64,000 nucleotides of DNA from Naematelia aurantialba. Lineage: Eukaryota > Basidiomycota > Tremellomycetes > Tremellales > Naemateliaceae. Position 1 is the first letter of the stretch. Every line of letters begins with the position of its first letter. The stretch is taken from positions 1,488,001 to 1,552,000 of the forward strand of contig JAKFAO010000008.1 of the NCBI GenBank assembly GCA_021527695.1. The letters run 5' to 3'. The notes under the pieces were generated by a model that ran no database searches, had not been told where the DNA came from, and saw only the letters and a list, made by a program, of their open reading frames with translations. Made by a program: the position numbers and the translations under genes. Positions 23,801 through 32,776 of the stretch are shown here, piece after piece.

Positions 23801-26111
23801 CCGCGCCGGAAGGCGAGCTCTCCCTGTTTCGCGTCAGATTGCAGACCAAGAGTCCACGGACACCTCCTCCGAATCATTCGTATCCAGGCAGCCTGCAGCT
23901 GCTCCTGCCAGGGTGGTGGAACAAGCTCCTACAATACCCAGTAGAGAAGTCTTGGAACCGACTGCACCCCTTTCCAGGATGCTCCACCAGCAAACCACCA
24001 GCAATCCATCCGGCACCGAAGGAAGGCGAGCGAATGGACAGGCTCGAGCAGGTCAGGCAGAAGCTGAAACCTCTGGCTCTGACACAGATGAAGGTGACCA
24101 TTAGAGACTGTAAATTGCCAGTTGCATGCTGATCCATCCCTCTATAGTCGAATCGTCAAGCGGATCCGACGAATCGGATGCGGAGACGTTGGTCGGAGAC
24201 AATGAAGGTGGGTGATCGCAGTGGATGATAGGCTGACGGACAAGCCGATGAGATCGACAGCCCTGAGCAATTCAAGGCTCGCGATGTCCCTTCTTCTCGA
24301 CCGCTGCCTCAAGTCATGCGGGCAGGCGGCCGACCTCTTAATGGCGAGCGACCACGGGTAACTCCCCGGAGTAACCATGAGACTCGAGTCTACAATAACC
24401 TTGCCCCCTCACAGCGTTCCCCCCCAACGGGTCGGAGAACTCAACCTGGCCCGCCGCCGGTCCGCAGAAATGCCAACGATCCTCTGGGTGCAGACTCCGA
24501 TTCGGATGGTACGGAATCAATCCAGCGCATAGATCAACCGTACTCTGACTCGGAAAATACATCGGATGAGGATGGCGACTCGCGGGCCCACCCTGTCCGG
24601 AGGCAAGCAAATCCCATCAGGAACAACGTAGATGTGAGAGACCAGTCACCTCCAGATCGGCCGAATGCTCGTATACTGGGTCCTATGGACCAACAGAAAC
24701 CTGTGGACTCAGAGCCTGAGATCCACCGTACGTGCTACAATCCAACTCCTCAGATCTGACACTGACATTGTAAATGCGTGCAGAGGTCCCGTTACCAGAA
24801 GCTCCTGCCGTGCAAGTCACAGATATTGCAATCTCTGCGTCTGAGGACTCTGCGGCAGAGGATGACGTACGACCGGCACGCCCGACGCCAGGGCGCCAAT
24901 CAACGACAAGCTCAAGGTCTCCAGACCGACCGCTTGCCAGTAACCAAACCCCCCAGCCGGCCTTTGAGGCAAGGACAGCGGTACAACCTCTCGGAAGGAA
25001 TCAAATCAATGGGCCACCCCAACCCACTATGCCGAGACCTTCCCCAGCGGTGTACCGCCATGCCCAATCGCGGTCTCGGGCTCCCCGAGATGAACCGCCG
25101 CCCGGGTACGTGGCGAAGCCATCTGCAGCAGCCGATACTAGCAAGACGCCGTTACACCGGCGCCGTTGGAGAGACAACGCCGTATGGGACGTTACTCGCC
25201 CCATTTTTCGACGGCCGCTCTGGTCACTCGGTCTCGGGATTCTTCTGGCAGCCTGGATCGAGATTAACCGGCAATTTGTGGCTGTGATAAGTTTGAGCGG
25301 TGGTAGCGGAAGCCTCGCCAAACGTGAAGCTGCCGACCTTGCCGCCACCAAGAAATGGATGGCCAACGTCCTCTCCAACACTGATATTCCCAACGTCGGC
25401 GTCTTCGCGCTGCTCAATTTGTGGAACGTGGTTTGTATCGGACTTGTGGGGATTGTGTACGCCGAGATCTTCTTCGGCGAGCCGAGACAGACTAGCAAGC
25501 GATTCAGCTTCTCCTTCCACCCATGGCGTTTGATCAAGGCGATTGGTCGCGGCCTCGGGCTCGGAGTTGGACGTTTGCTTGACGCACTGTTCATCGAACG
25601 CTCGACGACATCCCCATTCTCCACGATACGTCGTGCTGGATGGCGGACACTATTCCGTCTCGTGGTCTTCGTCTTGCAGATATTGGTTACGGCTCTGCTT
25701 CTACGTCAACTGCTTTCTCTCGCATACCTGTCCGGCACCGGGACGGACTCGGCATATACTTCGGGTGCAGATATCAGTGCGAGCTTGTCGACGCTGTCAG
25801 CCGCCACAAGGGCCCTCTCGCCAGGTGCTGTCTTCTTCCTGGTCAACTATGTCATTGGCAGTATCCTGCTGCTTCTGGCCTGGACTTGGGTTTCCCTCCT
25901 CCGACCCTCTGCCGAAGGGCACCTCCCGACCTTCCGCAAGACTGGAAACAAGGATACGGAACGAGGCCGGTGGCGCCGACTAGCCAGTTTCCTCCACAGA
26001 CTGAGTTGGCTTTCTCAGTGCACCTCTTCGTCCGTCTTGTCTTGGGCCTCAGCGATGCATGCAGTCCTGCCTGGGTGGGCAGGGAAGACTGCGGCAGCTA
26101 TGAGTCTATAA
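17858..26111 (+). CDS. Giant repeat-rich membrane protein, C-terminus truncated by a retrotransposon
   Basis: Family not recognised. Five exons join in one frame: 17858-21104, 21154-24093, 24148-24207, 24245-24727 and 24784-26111, giving about 2,685 residues. Right after the start is a signal-anchor helix (SVLVVGALLIIFLLSVMHL). It is followed by more than 2,000 residues of disordered sequence. This includes Pro-rich runs, a Lys/Glu block with a duplicated ESSEEEV-LPSGKK-KQKK unit, Leu-x-Arg-Arg repeats, and three to four copies of an acidic, GV-x-E, LDPRRA module. The last exon encodes four transmembrane helices (e.g. LGLGILLAAWIEINRQFVAV and FFLVNYVIGSILLLLAWTWV). At 26019/26020 the frame runs into a DIRS-type element, and the last 30 or so codons (CTSSSVLSW to the stop at 26111) come from that element. 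The severed 3' end lies at 31138-31394. An upstream leader exon cannot be excluded. Confidence 0.75.
26020..26072 (-). repeat. Split direct repeat copy B2 (element 3' end)
   Basis: The second 53-bp B copy. It forms the 3' edge of the element against the host exon that ends at 26019. Read on the plus strand it also supplies 17-18 codons of the truncated host protein. Confidence 0.88.
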
Positions 26112-26226
26112 ACTCTGTCTCCTCCAATCCTCATCTGTCTGTCTCCTCCAATCCTCGTCCTCCTGTATCCTTATCCTTGCATTCTGCTCCATCCCCAGCC
26201 TGTCCATCGCGGGTGTGGGTGGGCGG

Positions 26227-26334
26227 GAGCGATGTTCGGACGGTATGGGATGCTTGGTCGAGGTAGAAATGCGATGGAGAGAGAGATCTCCCTCAGCCGG
26301 AGCCTTCATACCTCGTTGCCACGTGGCTTACCAA
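26227..26334 (-). repeat. Split direct repeat copy A2
   Basis: An identical 108-bp copy of A1. It abuts B1 directly, which is the junction a circular element would have. It contains the near-palindrome GAGAGAGATCTCCCTC. Confidence 0.9.
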
Positions 26335-26387
26335 GCACCTCTTCGTCCGTCTTGTCTTGGGCCTCAGCGATGCATGCAGTCCTGCCT
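26335..26387 (-). repeat. Split direct repeat copy B1
   Basis: A 53-bp segment identical to 26020-26072. It lies just downstream of the recombinase gene and directly next to A2. Confidence 0.88.
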
Positions 26388-26459
26388 TTCCCCAGGGCGG
26401 AGCTCTGCCGGCTCGAGCCCCCGAGAGGTCGGCAGGACAGGACTGCCCAGGGAGCGGAG

Positions 26460-27515
26460 CTATAGTGAGGGCCTCCAGACATCGCCTGGCTGTGGGATGC
26501 CCGATGCCGGGAGTGTTGATCGTGATGCCGGTGTTGTCATTAGAGTTCGTCCTATGGCCGCACCTCTGGTGGGGCCAGCATCCACATATAAACGGTAGCA
26601 GTCACTGTTCCAGCGACCCAGGGCCTTGATCTCCTCGCCCGTCATTCCAATCGATGCTGCCCATGTTGCTGCGCCTCTCCTGAAAGAGTGTCCCGAGAAG
26701 CCCTTGCTGGCCATTCCTGCATCCCGTAATGCACGAAAGAGGCTGCCGCTGACGAAGGCACGTGTGAATGGCTGCATGTTGTTGTGGAAGAGGGGTCCAA
26801 AGGCCTGGCCAGGTCGCACTGCTAGCCACTTCTGGAGGGCTCTCCGTGGGCATATGTCGGGGGGGCCCTCTGGTATCACTACTGTGACCCCTTGTCGGAA
26901 AGGGTCTGTCTTGGAGGCCGGGATTGTAAGCCGGGCATCGGTGCCCATGAGGTCAACGTTGTTGGGCTGCAGGTCGAACCGTGGGTCGAATGTGTCATAT
27001 GTTAGCTCGCCCATCCTCATGAAGCAGGCAAAAGCTAGCGTAAATGCCGCCACCAGAGCCGTGCTGGTGTTTGAGCCGCCGTAGCTTGATGGCGAGTGGC
27101 GTATGGCTGCCACCAATCTGCGCAGTATGGGAAGGGTGATCGGGAGGGGTTGTGGCCGTGTACTGATGCCGTGGTAGCGATTTGCCCCCGCGATGACTCT
27201 TTCGACCCTCCTGTTTATGAGCATGCCCGTGTCTGCCCCCAAGTCGACGTGCCATGAGACTAGTGCCACGAGTCTCCTCTTCAGGGATTTCTTTGAGAGT
27301 CCACCAGTTCCTGCCATCCTCCTAGCCTCCTCTGCAATCCATGCCTCGACCCTTGCCGCTGTTGTGGGAAGATAGGGGGCACCCCACCCTCGCCTCCTGC
27401 AGAGACCAATAAAGCTTTGAACCACAGAGCCATAAGACTGCCGTGTCCCCGCTGATATCCCATACCATAGGTATGTCGCCGCCAGGCCATCCCCCCCTAC
27501 TTCGGCATGCCACAT
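26460..27515 (-). CDS. Tyrosine recombinase (DIRS/Ngaro-type integrase)
   Basis: Integrates the reverse-transcribed circular element by site-specific strand exchange. The reading frame is open and has 351 residues from the ATG at 27515. It has an N-terminal helical core-binding region (TRQSYGSVVQSFIGLCRRRG) and a catalytic domain with the first Arg in FACFMRMGELTYDTF. The His-x-x-Arg box is GHSFRRGAATWAASIGM, and the nucleophile Tyr is in GRWNSDCYRLYV. The R-HxxR-Y set is therefore complete. The start codon lies 20 bp after the RT frame ends. The product would act in the nucleus. All catalytic positions are present and there is no internal stop, which suggests function. Confidence 0.9.
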   Translation of the reverse strand: MWHAEVGGDGLAATYLWYGISAGTRQSYGSVVQSFIGLCRRRGWGAPYLPTTAARVEAWIAEEARRMAGTGGLSKKSLKRRLVALVSWHVDLGADTGMLINRRVERVIAGANRYHGISTRPQPLPITLPILRRLVAAIRHSPSSYGGSNTSTALVAAFTLAFACFMRMGELTYDTFDPRFDLQPNNVDLMGTDARLTIPASKTDPFRQGVTVVIPEGPPDICPRRALQKWLAVRPGQAFGPLFHNNMQPFTRAFVSGSLFRALRDAGMASKGFSGHSFRRGAATWAASIGMTGEEIKALGRWNSDCYRLYVDAGPTRGAAIGRTLMTTPASRSTLPASGIPQPGDVWRPSL

Positions 27516-27534
27516 TGGGGGTGGTGGGGCGAGT

Positions 27535-29707
27535 CTACCCTTGGCTGTGCAGGCGTTCCGGTTGGTATGTTGGCGGTGGTGAGGCAGGCCAGTCGGGAGC
27601 GGGGATTGAGAGTGGTGGGGTGTTTGGGCGGGTTATGGGTGGGTGGGATGGTGTCGGCAGGAGAGGGACAACGTGGGGACGGTTTCGGCGGAGGTAAGGC
27701 CAGTCGAAGCGAGACAACGCGTCAGCTACATCATTCTCTTTTGTGGGCACCCAGTCCGGTATCAAGAGGACATGAAGCTCCATAGCGAGTGAAAAGATGG
27801 CACGAATGAGCGACTGGGTCGATCGTTGGTCGCACCGCCCCGAGCGCAGGCATGCCACAAGTGCTGAATTGTCGATGCGGCACATGACGTCCCGTCCTTC
27901 CACCAGTGGGCTCCACCTGCGGAGTGCCTCGAGCACGGCGAGCGTTTCGAGGAACAGGATGTCCTTGCCATGATGTCTAGCTGGCACCGCAGCACTGAAA
28001 GCATGTGTGCAGGCCTCGCGAGGGCCAAGGTGGCCACCCATCCCCCTGGTGGTTGCTGCATCGGTCCATAGCTCAATGCGTGGTTGTCTGTTGATGATTC
28101 CGATGCCATCCCAGGTCCCCAACACTCCCTTCCACCACAGAAGTTCATCTTGTAGGGCCCCAGCCACCTTCCTCGGTTTCCAGTCCTCCGATGTGGCATA
28201 GACTGCATCATATATCCGTCGCATGAATGCCCGGCCAGTAGGGCATACCCGGGAGATGAAGTTGAGGTAACCTGCGAGTGCCTGGAGGTCTAGTGGCGTT
28301 GCCAGCCCCATCCCCAGCATCCCCTCAACCCTTTCTATAAGGCGGTTGCGTTTGTCCTCCGCTATCCAGGCCAAAGCTCGTGGGCTGTCGACCCAGATGC
28401 CCAAGATTTCCAGCTGGGGGGCAGTCATCGTCTTTGTGTCGGAGACCGATACTCCGAGGAAACCACAGATGGCCTTGAAGAAGCGCAGGGTGGCAGCTCC
28501 TGTGCCGGGAGCCACAAGACCGAAAGAGTCGTCCAGATAGTGGTAGCATCGTAGGCCAAACGATGCAAGTATCCAGTGCAGTCCCTCAGCAAATAGGTTG
28601 AAGAGGAAAGGGGAGGATCGGCCCCCAAAGTTGAGTGTGCAGTCTCGGTACGTGTGTCCATCTAGGTGAAAGCCCAGGAGGGGGGAGTCCCTCTCGGCCA
28701 CTGCCACATGGAAGAAGGCATCGGTCAGATCAGCCTTCCACAGGTCGCCCGGTGTTGGCGCCCGGCGGATGTCGTTGAAGAGCTCGTCCAGGGTGGAGTA
28801 TGAAAGAGTGACGTGATCTGGGTTGATCCCGTCATTCACCGATGGGTTACTGGGATCCCGTCGAGGCCAGGACAGGTGGTTGATTGTCCGCAGCTTGCCA
28901 TTTGCTTTGGGTACCGTGCCAATGGGGGAGACCGTTATTCGTTCACCTCCTCTCACCACCTTAGCCCTCCCCATCTTCAATCTCTCCTCCACTGCCTTCC
29001 TCACGTGTTCCCTTTCCTTCTCGCCCATGGGGAGGTTTGGAACCTCGTCCGCCACTCTGCCCTCCTCATTCCACCTGCCTGTATATCCCAGCTTGGCTCC
29101 ATGGCGAATTATCCCGAGGATGTTCCGCCTGAAGGTTAGGTCTGGGTACCCTTGCAAGAGCAAGTCCCAGCCCGTAAGGACGAGGGGGGATATGGTGGCA
29201 GGCAGGTCGGTTGGGTCAAAGAGAGGGTAGGTGGGTGTGGTATTTGGTCGAGGGGGAGGTGGAGTGGCGGGGGGGTGAAGACCAGCTGCCGCTGCCAGTC
29301 GTGACAGTTCCAGGAAGGCATCTGTTCATGCATTAGTATTATGATGGGGCCGCAGCCACCCCATCAAGCATAAGATAACTCAAACGGTAAGAGGGGGTTT
29401 CCCGAGAGGGATAGCACTGCTCGGTCCGCCCCCTCCTGGGTGACAAGAAGTGGGAGGGTTTGACACTGCCCGACTGCCCCCAGTATATGTCCAGGCGGGG
29501 AGGGGTAGTCACTGCCCTGCCTGGGTGTGTGTGGAGAGGAGAAGGCTAGGGAGGGGGGGGGGGGACAGCCCACCCCCCTCTCTCCGGCTGGTGGGAGGGA
29601 TAGGCACTGCCCACCAGCCCCTCCGGCCCGAGGGATTGTCACTGCAGGCGGTGGGTGAGGCAGGGGGATTGGCACCACTGCTCACCTATATCGCATGTCT
29701 CCTCCAT
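27535..29707 (-). CDS. Reverse transcriptase-RNase H (Pol) of the DIRS-type element, spliced
   Basis: Copies element RNA into DNA and degrades the RNA. RT motifs run through KADLTDAFFHVAV, NFGGRSSPFLFNL and the active-site YHYLDDSFG. RNase H follows, with acidic residues in LWTDAATT, LFLETLAVLEAL, CRIDNSALV and NDVADALSR. The open frame has no ATG near its N-terminus. An ATG at 29707, 21 nt after the gag stop, opens a 22-nt exon (MEETCDI). This ends in a strong donor (G|GTGAGC, intron 29685-29322). The acceptor is preceded by a TACTAAT branch-like sequence and restores the RT frame exactly, giving about 602 residues. The splice model is inference from the sites and frame. Without it, translation would need an internal non-ATG start. 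Confidence 0.85.
29322..29685 (-). other. Predicted intron in the Pol gene with a six-copy GAGGGAT-CACTGCC repeat
   Basis: GC-rich, non-coding. On the plus strand, six copies of a motif close to GAGGGATNGNCACTGCC occur, with the CACTGC part near 29415, 29464, 29511, 29605, 29640 and 29677. Each is followed by C-rich sequence. A run of 12 G lies near 29553-29564. The bounding donor and branch/acceptor match splice consensus. Confidence 0.55.
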
Positions 29708-29728
29708 AGTCTGCACAAGCGTCCCATC

Positions 29729-30919
29729 CTATCCCCTGCACTGGCCCATGGTGTGTCCCTCCAGTTTGCAAGTTTTGCACACATGTCGGAACACACACTC
29801 TGCCCCCTTCTTGCAAACGCCCAAGTTGTAGTTGTTGCATACTGCACCGGTAGGATTACCGGTAGGGAAGCGACGGGGGTTTGTTGTCGCTTGGGAGGTG
29901 GGCTTGCTGGGTTGCGGAGGGCGTGTGCCAGCCGCCGCGGAGCTGCCCACATGGTACAGCACATCCTTGCGCTTCTGGTGGCGGGACCAGGCATCGTTGT
30001 CATGGTTCTTGTACCACAGGTCGCACCTGAACCCTTGTGCGAAGCGTTCCGTTGAGACATCGATGTGGTACTTACACAGGCTCTCCCATGTGAATTCCTT
30101 GGATCTCTCGAGCATCCAAAGCTCATGATTCAGGAGTGCCGTGTGTGCATCGGCTACCGTCTGGGAGTCAAATGCCTGGAGCCCATGTAGGGTCAGGTCA
30201 ATGAGGATTCCCCAGGCCGCCGCAAACACGGTTGGGTTGGGGATCCCCCGGATGAACTTGGCGACTGCTCGGTCGCGGGTCTGCTTGGATGCCCGTAGCA
30301 CCAGGCCACCATCCTTACCGGCCCCCAGGACAAAGTTGTCGTCCTCTTCTGGCATGCTGACCGCCAGCGGAGAGGTGTCGGGCAGCAGCTCGGGGAGCTT
30401 CTCCGGGGCGAGTGTGCCGCTCATCGCGTCGTCCAGGAGCTTCTTGTCCTCAAGGTACTTGTACCGGATGGTGGCAGGTGGGCACTCACCATGCTGTCCC
30501 CTAATGGGCGTCACCATGGATGCAGGAGCCCTCGGTGGCACCTCCCCAGCAGATGGTGATCCCAGACCCTCTGGGCCCTGAACCTGGCCCAAGCGCTCCA
30601 TAAGCTCACCCAACATTCCCTCGATGTTGTCGAACCGTCGGTCACTTGCAGCCACCGTCGCTGCGAGGTCTTGCCGTAGCGTGAGGAGCTCCCCCGCCGT
30701 GGCATGAGGATCGCCGTCGGTGAAGTGAACCTGGCGCTCGGGCCGCACATCCTCCTCCTCTGTCTGCTGTTCTTGGGCCAGGAGGCGGTTCCGGGCCCGA
30801 GTTTCGGCTGCCTTCTTCCCCCGTGCTTGTGCTGCCTGCTTCTTGGCAGCAGCTGCTGCTGCCGCTGTCGTGGTGGCCCTGGGGGTCGAGCGGGCTGAGG
30901 TCTTGCGAGGAGGAAGCAT
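29729..30919 (-). CDS. Gag-like protein of the DIRS-type element
   Basis: Structural, nucleic-acid-binding protein of 396 residues from the ATG at 30919. The N-terminus is Ala/Lys/Arg-rich (probable coiled coil or nuclear signal). The middle is helical with a conserved-looking Trp-rich part (HELWMLERSKEFTWESLCKYHI). The C-terminus has two zinc modules. The first is a C-x7-C-x5-C-x3-H finger (CNNYNLGVCKKGAECVFRH), and the second is a C-x2-C-x4-H-x4-C knuckle (CKTCKLEGHTMGQC). The frame ends with TAG at 29729. The Pol start codon follows 21 nt later in the same frame, so coupled re-initiation, or readthrough plus splicing, could link them. Confidence 0.82.
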   Translation of the reverse strand: MLPPRKTSARSTPRATTTAAAAAAAKKQAAQARGKKAAETRARNRLLAQEQQTEEEDVRPERQVHFTDGDPHATAGELLTLRQDLAATVAASDRRFDNIEGMLGELMERLGQVQGPEGLGSPSAGEVPPRAPASMVTPIRGQHGECPPATIRYKYLEDKKLLDDAMSGTLAPEKLPELLPDTSPLAVSMPEEDDNFVLGAGKDGGLVLRASKQTRDRAVAKFIRGIPNPTVFAAAWGILIDLTLHGLQAFDSQTVADAHTALLNHELWMLERSKEFTWESLCKYHIDVSTERFAQGFRCDLWYKNHDNDAWSRHQKRKDVLYHVGSSAAAGTRPPQPSKPTSQATTNPRRFPTGNPTGAVCNNYNLGVCKKGAECVFRHVCKTCKLEGHTMGQCRG

Positions 30920-31029
30920 GTTGGTTGGGCTCGGCGGGTTGAGTGATCCTGGTCGATGCCAGCGGGTGGCCGTGGAGTCGTCGTTGTGCTGGGTTGGTGG
31001 TGGGGTCCCGTGTGCCTGTCTGAGGTGCT

Positions 31030-31137
31030 GAGCGATGTTCGGACGGTATGGGATGCTTGGTCGAGGTAGAAATGCGATGGAGAGAGAGATCTCCCTCAGC
31101 CGGAGCCTTCATACCTCGTTGCCACGTGGCTTACCAA
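31030..31137 (-). repeat. Split direct repeat copy A1 (element 5' end)
   Basis: This 108-bp segment reads the same as 26227-26334. It forms the outer 5' edge of the element, and host sequence resumes at 31138. Its last base (A) may be shared with the target. Confidence 0.9.
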
Positions 31138-31394
31138 TCATTATCGTCGCAGCTTTTGTGGGGTTTATTGTCTTCTTCAGGCAGATCTCTGCAACAGCCA
31201 TAAATCAGGGCGTGAGCCAATCGGTCGTCTTTGTCGCTGCAAATGTGGTATTTGTACTGTTGTTGTTACCTGTGGGTTGGGCGTTGCTGGGCATATTGGG
31301 GCAGTTGGCAAGACTGCGGTGGAGCTGGAGCCCTTGCCGGCGGCACAAGCGAGCAGGCACACAAGCGGATGGGAGAGGGGCGAGCAGAGTCTAG
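31138..31394 (+). pseudogene. Severed 3' end of the giant membrane-protein gene
   Basis: The segment just beyond the element encodes two hydrophobic helices (IIVAAFVGFIVFF and VVFVAANVVFVLLLLPVGWA) and a basic tail, stopping at 31394. Joining base 26019 to base 31138 keeps the reading frame of the last host exon, so this is the original C-terminus (helices 5 and 6). In the present allele it is cut off. An ATG inside repeat A1 (31035) is in frame with it, but nothing suggests that start is used. Confidence 0.75.
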
Positions 31395-31529
31395 ACGACT
31401 GGATCTTGGACAGCGCATGATAAGGAGATATGGGCGAGAATGAGCGGACAAGCGATGCATAGCCTGAGCATTACAACTCCTAGACTCCTTCCGCAACTGA
31501 GCTCACCTTTCCCTCGTTCTGCCATCCCT

Positions 31530-31966
31530 TCAACTGCTCCAACCGTCCAAATTGTGCACCTGTGGCACCTTGCCTCCTCTCACAATGACCCACACGACCT
31601 CGTCGTCACCTGCATTTGCCTCCTGATGCTCAGCGCCTGCAGGGATCAACGCCCAATCCCCTGGCTCTAGCTCTTTTGTGACTCGACCCCCAGCACTGAC
31701 GATAGCGCCCCTTCCCTTGACGGCATACACGATCGTGTCCTGCGACCCATGGTGGTGGATGCCCGAAGACGTGTGTGGTTGAGCAATCATCACTGCGTTG
31801 TCGCCATGAGCAAAGCAGGTTCTCGGGCGTGCGACGGAAGATTGGACAAACATGAACCGCACAACTGCTCTGATAAACCCACAAGCGCATTCTGACGTGC
31901 CATACCAGGCGTCTGACCACCGCTCGTCTCGAGGGTGGAGCCCTTGGCAACGATAATCTCCGACAT
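31530..31966 (-). CDS. Small single-domain cupin
   Basis: Small beta-barrel metalloprotein of about 125 residues. The start at 31966 gives MSEIIVAKGSTLETS. A 59-nt intron (31851-31793, GTTTGT...CGCAG) joins it to SLMIAQPHTSSGIHHHGSQ. The HHHG cluster plus the later Glu/His positions (PAGAEHQEAN) are the cupin-2 metal ligands. ELEPGDWALIPAG is the second cupin motif. Similar one-domain cupins are widespread in fungi without assigned reactions. It is convergent to the severed end of the giant gene, only about 135 bp away. The raw open frame starting at 31985 is out of frame for the first exon and is not the real start. Confidence 0.8.
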
Positions 31967-32776
31967 GGTGTAAAGCGACTGGCACGAGAGAGAGACGGAA
32001 AGACGATAAACGTCGGTCTTACCCGCCGTCTGACGGTTTCCTCCGTTTGTCCACAGTGTTTATAACGCTCACTACTGCTAGCTACTGCTAGTTGACCTAT
32101 CGCCGCTACTACCAACCCAACACAGCTACCTCGGCCCAGAATGCATCCCCTTGCGTCCTCATCAGCATCTCATGACCGAGGGCGCGGCTCTCTTCACTGA
32201 GACTGCATCAGGGCTTTGCAGAGGGACGCGTCCGTCACTGGCAGCGCGTATAAGACGGATTCTTCCTCCTTACATCACGTCGCAACCAAAGGAGATCCCG
32301 AGTGTGCACTGTGGACAACCATTCCTTGCTGGCCAATACTAACAAATCGGGGCAAGGATACCACCGTCCTTCAGCACTCTGCTGACAGGACCTCCCAAAA
32401 GAAAGAGAACAAGGGATGGAGGATCAGTAAAGGATGGCTTGTGAGTGCCCTTGTCCGTGATCGTGTGGCTGAAACTGGGCATGCTTGGTTGACACGTTTC
32501 GTCCCTCGTCTTGGCTCAGCGTGCTGATGGTGAAAGGTTTCCGGCCTCCCCTTACCTGGCTTGCTGCTTCATGTTGCGCAATTATATTGGAACCGAAGTT
32601 GAGCAAGGGATGACCTGGCTGATGACGGGCACTCTTCTCACAATCAAGACGCACACTCCTTTGTTTACTGACAGTATAGCTGACTGGCTGTTCTACTTAA
32701 CACATCCTACCCGTCTCCCGATTCTTTCATAGCTTGCTTCATAATCTCTCTGTGCACATTCAACAAAGCGTGTAGG
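31967..32776. other. No gene recognised
   Basis: Upstream flank of both the cupin gene (minus) and the secreted-protein gene (plus), so it probably contains two divergent promoters. Only short reading frames without features are present. Confidence 0.45.

Larger units (their letters stand above)
26020..31137 (-). mobile_element. DIRS-order tyrosine-recombinase retrotransposon, PAT/Ngaro-like
   Basis: A 5,118-bp element transcribed on the minus strand. In that orientation the order is repeat A1 (31137-31030), gag, RT-RNase H, tyrosine recombinase, repeat B1 (26387-26335), repeat A2 (26334-26227), a 154-bp linker, then repeat B2 (26072-26020). This A1-ORFs-B1-A2-B2 layout of split direct repeats is known from PAT and Ngaro elements; DIRS1 itself has inverted repeats. 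I saw no methyltransferase domain, which favours Ngaro-like. There is no LTR, no DDE integrase and no visible target-site duplication beyond one ambiguous base, as expected when a tyrosine recombinase inserts a circle. The repeats look identical between copies and all three reading frames are open, so the insertion looks recent and possibly still active. Confidence 0.9.

Noticed and set aside
31035..31136. ATG in repeat A1 giving an apparent 119-residue gene to 31394
   Set aside because: The first third is element repeat sequence, and the rest is the severed end of the host gene. I see no promoter support for an independent gene.
26020..31137. The element being spliced out as a giant intron
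   Set aside because: The host-element borders lack GT and AG signals, and the junction matches split-repeat ends instead.
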